This document shows positions 16,596 to 24,770 of a stretch of 64,000 nucleotides of DNA, one piece after another; within the stretch, counting starts at the first letter, position 1; every line of letters begins with the position of its first letter. Location: contig NZ_JAJUXI010000003.1 in assembly GCF_021390515.1 (NCBI RefSeq), positions 124,001 through 188,000 on the forward strand. Direction: 5' to 3'. The notes beneath the pieces were generated by a model. That model had not been told where the DNA came from, made no database searches, and saw nothing but the letters and a program-made list of their open reading frames with translations. The position numbers and the translations under genes were made by a program. This DNA is from Dyadobacter sp. CY326 (GTDB lineage: Bacteria; Bacteroidota; Bacteroidia; Cytophagales; Spirosomataceae).

Positions 16596-17090
16596 ATGCG
16601 CAAAATCAGCTTTTTACTATTTGTAATGATCGGAATGCAGTTAATGGGTTGTAAAACTGCTGAATCAACAATCGCGATTCGGGATTTCAAAAACCATGAT
16701 CCAAGCGCCGCAGACCACATTCTGTTTCTTGATTTTGAGATAACCAGGCGCGGCAAAAAGACGGAAGTGGTGGAATTGGTCAACGCGGTTTCGGGGCGTG
16801 GCAAAATGAAAAATTTGGTGGCTCCGGTGCAAAGTCCATATCAGATTCGCGTGCTGCCCACTTATTCGTCTGATCGTCCGGAAACAGAAATGGCCTTCGA
16901 GCATCCACTTTACAGATCTGTTGAAGTTGCAAGCCAGGACGGGAGGTTGAGTAAGCATGATCTTTCGGCAACACAAGGCACGTTATCAATTCGCGTGCAA
17001 GAAGATAAGGCACTGGAAAAGATAGAGTTATACAGCATCACACCAGAAAAAGGCAAAACAAAAATTTACACGCTAAACTTGAAACAATGA
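16596..17090 (+). CDS. Small hypothetical lipoprotein
   Basis: A 164-residue lipoprotein of unrecognised family. An upstream in-frame ATG at 16551 exists, but the ATG at 16596 begins a canonical lipoprotein signal (MRKISFLLFVMIGMQLMGC, Cys19) and is preferred. The mature protein looks beta-rich, with alternating hydrophobic strands such as HILFLDFEITRRG and GTLSIRVQEDKALEKIELYSI. The stop overlaps the start of the M64 peptidase gene by 4 bases, so the two are translationally coupled. That makes a partner or chaperone role for the peptidase plausible but unproven. It lies about 49 bases after the DUF1501 gene. Confidence 0.78.
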   Translation: MRKISFLLFVMIGMQLMGCKTAESTIAIRDFKNHDPSAADHILFLDFEITRRGKKTEVVELVNAVSGRGKMKNLVAPVQSPYQIRVLPTYSSDRPETEMAFEHPLYRSVEVASQDGRLSKHDLSATQGTLSIRVQEDKALEKIELYSITPEKGKTKIYTLNLKQ

Positions 17091-18904
17091 CCCGATTTTT
17101 TACCCTCATTCTATTTTTCGTTTGCTTTAATTGCTTCTCGCAAAATTTCAAAGTTGACACCATTCATCAGTCAGGCTCCATCGACAAGCGGATCAATGTC
17201 GTGATTTTGGGAGATGGATTTACCGAAGCGGAGCTGCCCAGGTTCAAGGAACAGGCACGGCTTTTTGCAGATTTTTTCCTCGCCTACACACCTTATAACA
17301 CTTACCGCAATTATTTCAACTTTTTCTCCATCCCAACTCCTTCAAAAGAAAGCGGCGTAAGCAACCCGGGAACCGCGCCCGATGCGTATGCTGATCAGCC
17401 GGTGGGAAAGAAAGACACATATTATGGTGCAAGTTTTGGCGAATCCATTCACAGGCTGGTGACGGTCACAAAATATCAGGCGTTGAGCAATGTGTTAGCA
17501 TTCAATTTTCCATCTTATGATTTGGTGGTTTTGCTGGTGAACACACCATTTTACGGCGGCTCGGGTGGCTCCATTGCTGTCCACACATTGCATTCAGCCG
17601 CGAACACGATTGGCGTGCATGAAATCGGTCACACATTTTCCTATTTGAATGATGAGTATTGGGCCGGGCCGCAATATGGCTGGGAGGCTGCAAATATGAC
17701 GGCGGAAAGCAATCCCGAACTTGTGAAATGGAAAAACTGGCTGAATGAGACCAATATAGGCGTTTTCAAGCATGGGGAAGGGGAGGCAGCCAAATGGTTT
17801 AAGCCTACGGAAGACAATTGTTTGATGGAATTTTTGGACAAACCATTCTGTGCCGTTTGCAAGGAAACAACGACCGAGCGGATTTTGCAGGTTGTCAATC
17901 CAATTGATAAAATGACACCCGACACGACGGAGGAATCGGTACTTTCAGAAGATGCTAAAACATTCAAAATTGACCTTGTCGAGCCTGAGCCTAACACGCT
18001 TCAAATCCTATGGTCGTTGGACGGAAAACCCATTAAAAGCAGCGGTAAAGAGATAAGTCTTAGCATGGCAGACCTTTCGGCAAACGCCGGATTGCTCACC
18101 GCGTCTGTTTTTGATTCAACACATTTGAGCAGGCACCCTTATGCAAGAGGAGAGCGGACGCGCATGGCGCAATGGAAACTCGTTCGCAGCTCCGCGCCGC
18201 AGATTTTCAAGTTGCGGGTTTCGGATGCCAGCATTTGTCCGGGAGAATTTACCATGCTCACCACATCCGGATGCGTCGGAAACGTCAGCTGGTCGACCGG
18301 GGAAACCGGAGCTTCGATTAATGTGTCGCCTCAGCAGACGGCAGATTTTACGGCAACTTGCAAAACCACAGGCCAGCCCGACGCGAGCCTGAAAACCAGG
18401 ATCAACGTTTTCCCAAAACCCGAAGCAACGGCGTCCAACACAGGACCCTATTTTGAGAAAGCCACTATTGAAATTTCGGCCAGCGGTGGCTCGTCTTACT
18501 ATTGGACTGGCCCGGACAACTTTCTGTCGCAAATTCAGGTTTCGCTGATCGAGAATGCGACTGTCAAGAATTCAGGTGTTTACGAAGTGCGTGTTGTGGA
18601 TTTGAATGGTTGTGCGGATACAGCGCGGACGGAAGTGAAAGTGGAGCCAATATTGGGTGCAGAAAATCCAGTGAACACATTGGTTAGGGTTTCTCCCAAT
18701 CCGGCAAAAGGCTTTGTCAAAGTAAGCACAGCGCAGGGCGGCGAATCAGTTTTCACAATGTTCGACATGAATGGTCGCAAAGTGGTTGAGAAACGCTTTA
18801 TGCTTCAAACGGACATTAATGTGGAAGGAAAAAGTGCGGGATTGTATTTGTATAAATTCAGCAATGGGGAAAAAGAGATTTCGGGAAAATTGCTGATCCA
18901 ATGA
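17087..18904 (+). CDS. M64-family metallopeptidase with type IX secretion tail
   Basis: A 605-residue secreted zinc peptidase related to IgA peptidase M64. The signal peptide (MTRFFTLILFFVCFNCFSQ) is followed by a short prodomain-like segment with the family marker INVVILGDGFTEAELPRFKEQA. The zinc site is HEIGH at residues 178-182 with the following TFSYLNDEY. Residues ~300-520 are Ig-like or PKD-like beta domains (WSTGETGASINVSPQQTADFTATC). The last ~75 residues are a type A T9SS sorting domain (VRVSPNPAKGFVKV ... GLYLYKFSNGEKEISGKLLIQ). The protein is therefore expected to cross the outer membrane and be surface-attached or released. It is the last gene of the 11797-18904 run and is followed by a strong terminator. 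Confidence 0.9.
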   Translation: MTRFFTLILFFVCFNCFSQNFKVDTIHQSGSIDKRINVVILGDGFTEAELPRFKEQARLFADFFLAYTPYNTYRNYFNFFSIPTPSKESGVSNPGTAPDAYADQPVGKKDTYYGASFGESIHRLVTVTKYQALSNVLAFNFPSYDLVVLLVNTPFYGGSGGSIAVHTLHSAANTIGVHEIGHTFSYLNDEYWAGPQYGWEAANMTAESNPELVKWKNWLNETNIGVFKHGEGEAAKWFKPTEDNCLMEFLDKPFCAVCKETTTERILQVVNPIDKMTPDTTEESVLSEDAKTFKIDLVEPEPNTLQILWSLDGKPIKSSGKEISLSMADLSANAGLLTASVFDSTHLSRHPYARGERTRMAQWKLVRSSAPQIFKLRVSDASICPGEFTMLTTSGCVGNVSWSTGETGASINVSPQQTADFTATCKTTGQPDASLKTRINVFPKPEATASNTGPYFEKATIEISASGGSSYYWTGPDNFLSQIQVSLIENATVKNSGVYEVRVVDLNGCADTARTEVKVEPILGAENPVNTLVRVSPNPAKGFVKVSTAQGGESVFTMFDMNGRKVVEKRFMLQTDINVEGKSAGLYLYKFSNGEKEISGKLLIQ

Positions 18905-18920
18905 ATCCTTTCCAAGGCTG

Positions 18921-18960
18921 TAAAAGCAAAAAGTCTCCGATCGGAGACTTTTTGCTTTTA
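18921..18960. terminator. Bidirectional intrinsic terminator (40-bp perfect palindrome)
   Basis: Perfect 20-bp arms meet at 18940/18941, with A-rich and T-rich flanks on both strands. It lies between the convergent M64 peptidase gene and the small ParA-partner gene and overlaps the latter's stop codon by three bases, so it can terminate both transcripts. Confidence 0.9.
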
Positions 18961-19257
18961 TTCACTAACCGACTTTGGCTTGCGGCCCACTTTGGTCCGG
19001 TTGCGTATTTTGTCTGGCCGCGGACGAATTTCTTTATCTTGAAAATACAGCTTTAAGGATTCCAGGATAATGTCTTTTTGCGTCAGCCCTTCCCAATATC
19101 CGTAATCTTTCATGTTTTCCATTAAAATGTAATCACAGTCAAAAGTTACTTTGGTGGGCGCTCCATCTGCAACCTCATTTTGTTTGTTGTCGATCTCTTC
19201 GTGGATCTCAGCAACCCGGGGAAGCGGCGCAAAATCAAATTTCCTTTCCTTAGCCAT
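18958..19257 (-). CDS. Small ParA-linked protein, possible ParB-substitute
   Basis: A 99-residue soluble protein with no recognised family. It is basic at the C-terminus (KIRNRTKVGRKPKS) and has a central helical region (DYILMENMKDYGYWEGLTQKDIILESLKLYF). It starts 4 bases after the ParA stop codon on the same strand, so the two are almost certainly cotranscribed. ParA ATPases usually work with a DNA-binding partner encoded directly downstream, and this is the only candidate here. The basic tail and helical core would suit a small ribbon-helix-helix or adaptor protein, but no RHH signature is clear. Function as a partition or positioning partner is inferred from context only. Confidence 0.7.
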   Translation of the reverse strand: MAKERKFDFAPLPRVAEIHEEIDNKQNEVADGAPTKVTFDCDYILMENMKDYGYWEGLTQKDIILESLKLYFQDKEIRPRPDKIRNRTKVGRKPKSVSE

Positions 19258-19261
19258 TGTG

Positions 19262-20026
19262 TCAGTTATTAATTCGTTCTAAAATCTCTTTCGTTAGCTT
19301 GTAATAATCTTCGGCGCCGTTGCTGTTGGGCGCGTAGTCAAATATTGTTGTGCCATTCGCCTGCGCTTCCGACAGCGCAATGTTGTCACGAATGTATGAT
19401 GTCATAAAAACGTCGCCCAACTGTTCCTTCGTCGCACTGATCAGTTCGTGACTGATTTTCTTTCTGATCTTAGGGTTGTAACGCGTTGCAAATACACCAC
19501 CCAGATTTGTGCTCGGACTGATCTTCTTGATCTCCGCCGAATACACGAGAAAGTTGCGAAGACCTTCATAACTCAAAAACTCAGCCTGCAACGGAACATA
19601 ATATTGATGACACGAAACCAATGCCAACCGCGTGTTTCCATACAATGCCGGCGGGCAGTCGATGATCACAAAATCGTAGCGGTCTTTCAACTTTTCCAAA
19701 GCAATTTTCAAGTTGAATGGAAAAATCGGCGCCGCCTTAATCGTGTCTTCCCGGTGAATCAATTCCGCCGATCCGGGCAGCACATCAATGTCTCCAACAC
19801 GCTTGACAATCTCGTCAAATTCATATTCGCCGGTGATGAACGAGCCGCTGTCTTTTTTCAGTCCCGCATGAGTTATGCCGAAACTTTTGGTAAGACTAGC
19901 TTGTGCATCCAGGTCGATAACCAACACTTTCGCATTGGCAAATTTGCTGAGACCGGCAGCAATGCTTTGAGCGGAAGTGGTCTTTCCCACGCCGCCTTTG
20001 TTGTTGACAATACTGATGATTTTCAT
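19262..20026 (-). CDS. ParA-family ATPase
   Basis: A 254-residue P-loop ATPase of the ParA/Soj/MinD class. The deviant Walker A motif KGGVGKTT is at residues 10-17 (with the signature Lys at 10). Walker A' is VLVIDLDAQASLTKSFG at ~34-50, and Walker B is FVIIDCPPALYG near 120-131. No N-terminal helix-turn-helix is present, so it is the short chromosomal or Ib type. It lacks an adjacent parB and is instead followed by a 99-codon gene. Roles could include DNA segregation or positioning of a protein cargo. The upstream gap (20027-20313) is strongly AT-rich and may carry the promoter or a cis site. Confidence 0.9.
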   Translation of the reverse strand: MKIISIVNNKGGVGKTTSAQSIAAGLSKFANAKVLVIDLDAQASLTKSFGITHAGLKKDSGSFITGEYEFDEIVKRVGDIDVLPGSAELIHREDTIKAAPIFPFNLKIALEKLKDRYDFVIIDCPPALYGNTRLALVSCHQYYVPLQAEFLSYEGLRNFLVYSAEIKKISPSTNLGGVFATRYNPKIRKKISHELISATKEQLGDVFMTSYIRDNIALSEAQANGTTIFDYAPNSNGAEDYYKLTKEILERINN

Positions 20027-20260
20027 TTAAAAGTATTATATGTATAAAATGTTAATAGTTTATCTCATGTCTGATATGTAAATAAACGTAAAATAATTTT
20101 ATACCTAATCTTTGTGAATAGAAAGTCTCAAAAGTTTTTGTCTTTGTAAATGTATAAATCTTTTTAAAAGAATAATAAGTATTAAATGAATTTATTTTTG
20201 CTGCTTTTTTAATGCTTGGTCAAGGCATTGATTTTTAGCGGTTTGTTAATTTACAAATAA
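20027..20260. other. AT-rich intergenic region upstream of parA
   Basis: No gene was found in this stretch. It is visibly far richer in A and T than its neighbours. It contains two direct copies of ATGTATAAA (20040-20048 and 20150-20158) and several related TATGTAAATA-like words. It should hold the parA promoter, and a centromere-like or autoregulatory site is possible. No ParB-type parS palindrome was recognised. Confidence 0.4.
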
Positions 20261-20263
20261 AAA

Positions 20264-20286
20264 AAGAGCCACTGAATGTGGCTCTT
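20264..20286 (-). terminator. Intrinsic terminator after the MFS gene
   Basis: Nine-bp perfect arms (20264-20272 and 20278-20286) surround a 5-base loop. On the minus strand a run of T follows immediately. It lies 28 bases beyond the MFS stop codon. Confidence 0.85.
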
Positions 20287-20313
20287 GAGTTTGGTTTTGT
20301 TTGTTTTAAAGAG

Positions 20314-21576
20314 CTAGACGACTGGTTTGGCAGCCGCCGCAGCTGGTTCGCTCGCCAATTTCGCAGTAACGTTTTTATGAATACGATACATCAGAAATGC
20401 TGTGATCACCACTGCGGCAACAACAACATTGCCAAGCGTTGGATAATGTTCGATGAACCCTGTGCTTGTTTCAGAGACGATAAACCCAGCTAAAAGCGAA
20501 GCGAGTCCGCCTGCAATTTGCTGGATCGAGGAGTTGATTCCCATGAATGCGCCCCGGTCTTGCGGTTCAGGAACTGCTGTCATCAATGCAGATGCGGAGA
20601 TCATACGACCCGTAATTCCTACAAATAGCAGGACATTCAAAATGATTATAATCCAAAGCGGCGTAACGCTGAGGTTGCAATATATCAATGTCATCACGCA
20701 CGTGATTGCAGAGCCTGCCAAGAACACTTTGTATTTGCCAAGCTTGTCGCTGAGCTTACCGATGAACGGACTAAACGCCAACATGCAAAGGCCCGTGATC
20801 ATATATAATGTTGGCAATTGCGATTCCTCGATCCCAAGGTTGTTTACACCAAAAGCCGTCCCGAAAGGCATGAGCATGAACCCGCCGGTTGCCAGTAAAG
20901 TTGTCGCCGCAAATGCCTGCAAATATGATGGCCGGGAGATTGTTTTGCCCAAATGTTTGAATGCATTGCTCTGCGACTGGATTTTCAAATGTGCATTAAT
21001 CGGCTTCATATAAGTGAACACGAGCGCCACCACGATCAGGCTCAATCCAACGATCATCAGAAACGGTGCATGCCAGCTGAATGCTTTGGCAAGATAAAGG
21101 CCGATTGGAATTCCCAAAACCTGGCTGCTCGCAAAGGCCATTTGAACAAAACCCATAACGCGTCCCCGGACATTAATTGGGAACAAGTCTGTAATAATTG
21201 CAAAACTAATGGAACCAATAACGCCGCCAAACAAGCCAGTGAACACGCGGGCCATTAGCAAAAAATGATAGCTAGGAGCAATGCCGCAAAGGAATGTTCC
21301 CACAATAAAGCCGCAATAGAAGAACAGAAGGAGCTTTTTCCGATCAAACTTGTCCGCAAATCCAGCGGTGAGCAGGCCAGCTGCTCCCGCGCTGAACGCA
21401 TATGCGGAAACCACCAACCCAAACTGGCTCGTGCTGATATCCAGCTTGTCGAGCAGGATGTAGCCCAGCGGTGAAAGCACCATAAAATCCAGGACAATGG
21501 TGAATTGCAATGTGGCAAGAATGGCTATAATGAATTTTTCATAGCTTGTAAATACGCTTTTTTTGGTTTCTGTCAT
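20314..21576 (-). CDS. MFS transporter, DHA1-type drug/solute exporter
   Basis: A 420-residue major facilitator superfamily protein with about 12 predicted TM helices. Features include the TM1 motif IVLDFMVLSPLGYILLDKLDIS (conserved Asp), the motif A-like loop between TM2 and TM3 (GFADKFDRKKLLL, ~residues 72-85), and the inner-membrane loop FGKLSDKLGKYKVFL between TM8 and TM9. The motif set is that of DHA1 proton antiporters that export small molecules. A small gene and a TetR regulator lie directly upstream on the same strand, a common arrangement for a repressor-controlled efflux gene. The substrate is unknown. Confidence 0.87.
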   Translation of the reverse strand: MTETKKSVFTSYEKFIIAILATLQFTIVLDFMVLSPLGYILLDKLDISTSQFGLVVSAYAFSAGAAGLLTAGFADKFDRKKLLLFFYCGFIVGTFLCGIAPSYHFLLMARVFTGLFGGVIGSISFAIITDLFPINVRGRVMGFVQMAFASSQVLGIPIGLYLAKAFSWHAPFLMIVGLSLIVVALVFTYMKPINAHLKIQSQSNAFKHLGKTISRPSYLQAFAATTLLATGGFMLMPFGTAFGVNNLGIEESQLPTLYMITGLCMLAFSPFIGKLSDKLGKYKVFLAGSAITCVMTLIYCNLSVTPLWIIIILNVLLFVGITGRMISASALMTAVPEPQDRGAFMGINSSIQQIAGGLASLLAGFIVSETSTGFIEHYPTLGNVVVAAVVITAFLMYRIHKNVTAKLASEPAAAAAKPVV

Positions 21577-21594
21577 GTCGTGAAAGTTTAGATT

Positions 21595-21834
21595 TTAGTC
21601 AGTTAATTCTTCGCAAGCGTAACCTGCCTGCTTTACAAGGTGAATGACGGGCGCATGGTCCGCGTGCGTCGCCTCAATGCGCAGCACATTGTCGCAATCC
21701 GACAGATCCACATTCCATTTCAAGATTTCGGAGCATCCGTTGAGCACGGGCGTTAGTGATTTTACGTCTTTTTTCTTGTTTATATTGGTGCGGAAAACCA
21801 ATATAAACAGTTGATTGTCAAAGTTATCTCTCAT
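21595..21834 (-). CDS. Small conserved-looking protein, ferredoxin/HMA-like fold possible
   Basis: A 79-residue soluble protein between the TetR and MFS genes, 18 bases upstream of the MFS start. The strand-helix-strand pattern (LFILVFRTNI, KDVKSLTPVLNGC, ILKWNVDLSD, VLRIEATHADHAPVIHLVKQAGYACEEL) resembles the beta-alpha-beta-beta-alpha-beta fold of heavy-metal-associated domains. It has no CxxC metal site, so metal binding is not supported. Tight spacing suggests cotranscription with the transporter. The function is unknown. Confidence 0.65.
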   Translation of the reverse strand: MRDNFDNQLFILVFRTNINKKKDVKSLTPVLNGCSEILKWNVDLSDCDNVLRIEATHADHAPVIHLVKQAGYACEELTD

Positions 21835-21873
21835 ACTCGGCTAATTTAACGGCGTATAAAGTGACGATTGTGG

Positions 21874-22461
21874 TCAAGGTTTCAGGGCCTTGATGACCAA
21901 ACCCAGGGTCAGGTTGATTTTTTCTTCATCAAACACAAATGGCGGTCTGCCCGGCATGCTCGACTTTGATATGTGAAACTTCACCAATTGATAAAGCGGG
22001 GCAAATGCAATGGACCAGTAAATTTCAACAGGCAATGGGATAAGTTCCTCTCTTTCAATGGCCTTATGCACAAACCGAGACATCGCATTTAAAAATCGCA
22101 TGTCCATCGTTGAGCGGTCGATCAGTGGCGAATGCTTAACCTGCTCCATAAAACTCATGCTGATCGGATTCTCGAGACAATAATTCATTCGGTTAAGCCA
22201 CTGGATTTTCAAGCCTTCATCAAAATGCGATTCCGGATCAAAGTTTACCAATGTTGCCTCAGCCATTTTCTTGGTTTCTTCCGTATAAAGCTGCTGGATC
22301 AAATCCTCGCGATCTTTGAAATAAATGTATATCGTCGCAACTGAAACACCGGCCGATTTGGCAAGCTTATGCATGCTTAATCCATCAAATCCGTGCGCAA
22401 CGATCATTTCAATCGCTTTTTCACGGATTAATGCTTCCTTATTTACGTCTCTTGTTCTCAA
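21874..22461 (-). CDS. TetR/AcrR-family transcriptional regulator
   Basis: A 195-residue repressor candidate. The N-terminal helix-turn-helix is typical: AIEMIVAHGFDGLSMHKLAKSAGVSVATIYIYFKDREDLIQQLY at residues ~17-60, followed by an all-helical ligand-binding region. The reading frame begins at TTG (22461); no in-frame ATG precedes the HTH, and the nearby ATG at 22471 is out of frame, so a TTG start is the best choice. A TetR-like operator lies at 22496-22512, about 35 bases upstream. The neighbouring small gene and MFS transporter downstream are the likely targets together with its own gene. Confidence 0.9.
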   Translation of the reverse strand: MRTRDVNKEALIREKAIEMIVAHGFDGLSMHKLAKSAGVSVATIYIYFKDREDLIQQLYTEETKKMAEATLVNFDPESHFDEGLKIQWLNRMNYCLENPISMSFMEQVKHSPLIDRSTMDMRFLNAMSRFVHKAIEREELIPLPVEIYWSIAFAPLYQLVKFHISKSSMPGRPPFVFDEEKINLTLGLVIKALKP

Positions 22462-22495
22462 TTAGTGTCATTGTTTTCCATTTCGATGCAAATAT

Positions 22496-22512
22496 AAATG
22501 AACGTTCGTTTA
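22496..22512. promoter_or_regulatory. Probable TetR operator
   Basis: An imperfect palindrome built on a perfect GAACGTTC centre, with AAAT/GTTT flanks, sits just upstream of the TetR start. Paired GAACG/CGTTC half-sites are typical of TetR/AcrR operators, so autoregulation is likely. No footprint evidence can be read from sequence. Confidence 0.55.
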
Positions 22513-22560
22513 TTTATTAGATGAGACTCAATTGTTTTTGTTGGCGTAAACATCTTCTAG

Positions 22561-24042
22561 CTAAACCGGCAGTGTGACAACAAAGTTCTCGACAATTTTC
22601 TTATTATAACCTTTATAACCTCCTTGAAAATCCCGACCAGCGACTGCGATAAAAGCGGCCATTCTCGGCGAATTCAATTGCTGCAAAAGGGCCTCATAAT
22701 CACCATCGTATTTGATGAAATAACCCGAATAGACCGTCACATCAGAGTTTTCGTAAAGCACAAAATTGGGAGCGAGGTTCATCGGCGAAAAGATAATCTT
22801 CTTTCCAAATGCGCTATCCAACCCCTGCGCACGCCCGAAAGCATACCAGGCAACTGCATTAGGCTTCCCATTATCACGACGATCGAGCTGCGGTTTTACT
22901 TTAAGCAAATAGGAGAAAGTTTGAGGGAATTTTTCTTGAAGGATATTTTCCGCGATAATCCGTTGTTTTCCAGTGCTGTCTTTCAAGTAAGGGAACAGGA
23001 TAAATTCGGTGACGGGATCGTTTGAATGCTTTATTTTTGATGCTTTAATGATGGGTTTGAAAATTTCCTTTTCAAGATAAACTTCCATCCCACGCTTATT
23101 TTTAGCCAGGACGATTCCCTGATCTTCGCTAATAATTGTAAACAGATAAAACGGATCAGCGAGTGTCGTTACGCCTACGGAAATCTTGCAAATATCTCCC
23201 AGTCTCACACCGGCAATTTGGTCAAAAGCATTTATAGAAAGCTGCCAGGGGCGGTTTTGGTCGAGTTCTGCAAATGCGATTTGCCTGCTCTCATACTGAA
23301 AGTTGCTGTTTACGCATTGCTCGAATCGGAGTGTATCTTGTTGATTTTTACCAAATATTGTGATGGCGGAATATGTGGCCGTGTTGCCGAAAACCGGCAC
23401 TGCACCGAAGTTTGTGATCTGCAAAAGATTTTGATTTCCTTGAAAATAGGAGCGAAGCGGCTTTCCCGTTTCCGATGTGAAGAAGCCATTCGGTGTGATG
23501 AATCCGCAAACACCATTAGGCGTCAGTAATTTAGAAGCCAATTCAAAAAACGCCATATACGCGTCCGTGGAGCCTGTTTTGCAAAAAGCAAAATTGACTT
23601 GAATGGATTTTCTTTGCGTAATAGGCAAATGTTGGATGCGGATATAAGGCGGATTGCCGACAATAAAATCGAATTTGGAAGAATGTTCGAGCTGTTCGAG
23701 TGCATCACAAAGTTGAAGATTCCAGGGAATAGAAATGCGTAGCGGTGCTGTAAGTGCGTTTAAGTTTTGTTCACAAAGTGCAAGTGCCTCAGCGTCAATA
23801 TCCCAACCATAAATCTGTTTTAAACGCTGGGGAAGTTCGTCGGCAGGGGCAGTTTTGATCATATGCGCCGCAATCGGAACAAGAAAACGCCCATCGCCAC
23901 AAGCAGGGTCGAGGATCTTTTTATTGGTTAAATCAGCATCGTAAAAACCCGAGTCGCGCAGTATTTTTTCGACTATATGAGCGGGTGTGTAAATTTGTCC
24001 AAGCAGTTTTTTCTTGCCGTAAGTGCGTGTTTGTGAAGCCAT
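22561..24042 (-). CDS. N6-adenine DNA methyltransferase (M.TaqI/Eco57I-like)
   Basis: A 493-residue gamma-type DNA adenine methyltransferase. The N-terminal QIYTPAHIVEKIL segment (motif X) leads to motif I DPACGDGRFL at 45-54 (SAM binding), YGWDIDAEAL (motif II, ~78-87) and the catalytic motif IV NPPY at 130-133. The C-terminal ~250 residues resemble a TaqI-like target-recognition domain (RLGDICKISVGVTTLADPFYLF; GKKIIFSPMNLAPNFVLYENSDV). No nuclease motif is present within the chain, so any cleavage partner would be a separate protein. Its start is 3 bases from the end of the PIN toxin gene, so it is probably cotranscribed with the toxin-antitoxin pair. The 220-codon PD-(D/E)XK-like gene upstream is the candidate nuclease. 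The recognition site is unknown. Confidence 0.9.
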   Translation of the reverse strand: MASQTRTYGKKKLLGQIYTPAHIVEKILRDSGFYDADLTNKKILDPACGDGRFLVPIAAHMIKTAPADELPQRLKQIYGWDIDAEALALCEQNLNALTAPLRISIPWNLQLCDALEQLEHSSKFDFIVGNPPYIRIQHLPITQRKSIQVNFAFCKTGSTDAYMAFFELASKLLTPNGVCGFITPNGFFTSETGKPLRSYFQGNQNLLQITNFGAVPVFGNTATYSAITIFGKNQQDTLRFEQCVNSNFQYESRQIAFAELDQNRPWQLSINAFDQIAGVRLGDICKISVGVTTLADPFYLFTIISEDQGIVLAKNKRGMEVYLEKEIFKPIIKASKIKHSNDPVTEFILFPYLKDSTGKQRIIAENILQEKFPQTFSYLLKVKPQLDRRDNGKPNAVAWYAFGRAQGLDSAFGKKIIFSPMNLAPNFVLYENSDVTVYSGYFIKYDGDYEALLQQLNSPRMAAFIAVAGRDFQGGYKGYNKKIVENFVVTLPV

Positions 24043-24045
24043 TAA

Positions 24046-24495
24046 TTAGAAATCAATTCCTGGTTTCTTTTTCAGGACTTTTGTCAAAAATTTAGATGGC
24101 TTTATCACTTCAATGTTAGCCGTATCTGATGGTGAGAAATCTCGGACATTATTTGTCAGGAGATAATCGCAACCCGCTGTTACTGCTGTATAATACTGGA
24201 AGCCATCTTCAAAATCCTTACAATTTGACTCTAAGCAATGTAAAAGACAAGTTTTGTCTGTCTGGCATACATGCAGAAAGCGCAGATATAGTGTCAATTT
24301 TTTTCTTAACTCGTCATGTTTCAAGCCATTCTTTTGCAAGACGTAGACAAAAGTATGGAAACTGCCTGGCGAAATATACATTGGCACTTCGTTCTCCAAA
24401 GCCCACGAAAGAATAAATTTAGCTTCAAACGGCTCGCCAGTGGTTCTAATAAGCGCATGATCGAGAAGGACATTCGTGTCAAGGAATAGTTTCAT
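24046..24495 (-). CDS. PIN-domain ribonuclease toxin (VapC-like)
   Basis: A 149-residue PIN domain protein, the class of Mg-dependent RNases used as VapC-type toxins. The first acidic residue is in MKLFLDTNVLLD (Asp6). A second acidic cluster is NCKDFEDGFQYYTA (Asp94-Asp97), and the final one is LLTNNVRDF (Asp119). The ATG overlaps the antitoxin stop (ATGA), the usual coupling for such modules. The methyltransferase gene follows 3 bases later, an unusual extension of a toxin-antitoxin operon. Target RNA is unknown. Confidence 0.88.
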   Translation of the reverse strand: MKLFLDTNVLLDHALIRTTGEPFEAKFILSWALENEVPMYISPGSFHTFVYVLQKNGLKHDELRKKLTLYLRFLHVCQTDKTCLLHCLESNCKDFEDGFQYYTAVTAGCDYLLTNNVRDFSPSDTANIEVIKPSKFLTKVLKKKPGIDF

Positions 24496-24767
24496 AAACC
24501 GTATCTATCCTTCACCATCATATCTTTAATTTCTTTGTCCGTCATATTGCGCAATGGTCCGTCTTTGGCGCAGCCAAAAAGCTCGTCTGCAAGCGAATAT
24601 TTTTCAAATTCAGCTTTGTTCTGAGATCGGGAATAACTTAAAAGATATTCTTCAAATAAGCTTGATAGCGATGTTCCTTGTAATGCAGCGAATTTCCTGG
24701 CATCCTCGATTGCGGACTTCTTGACACTTAGCGTCAATTTAACCTTTGGTTCTTTCGTAGATTTCAT
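24492..24767 (-). CDS. Antitoxin of the PIN toxin (DUF6364-like, ribbon-helix-helix)
   Basis: A 91-residue protein. The N-terminal strand KVKLTLSVKKSAIEDARKFAALQGTSLSSLFEEYLLSYS has the strand-helix-helix pattern of ribbon-helix-helix DNA-binding antitoxins. The C-terminal part (SLADELFGCAKDGPLRNMTDKEIKDMM) is the sort of extended segment that wraps and inhibits a PIN toxin. It overlaps the toxin gene by 4 bases. The upstream 50 bases hold two short palindromes that could be its operators. Confidence 0.85.
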   Translation of the reverse strand: MKSTKEPKVKLTLSVKKSAIEDARKFAALQGTSLSSLFEEYLLSYSRSQNKAEFEKYSLADELFGCAKDGPLRNMTDKEIKDMMVKDRYGL

Positions 24768-24770
24768 TTT

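Noticed and set aside
18958..20026. ParA region as evidence that the window is a plasmid
   Set aside because: The surrounding genes include pyrG, yidC, hisS, hemL and hisGDC, typical chromosomal core genes, and no replication initiator is present.
19448..20047. 199-codon plus-strand frame over parA
   Set aside because: Antisense to ParA with intact Walker motifs; composition is not protein-like.
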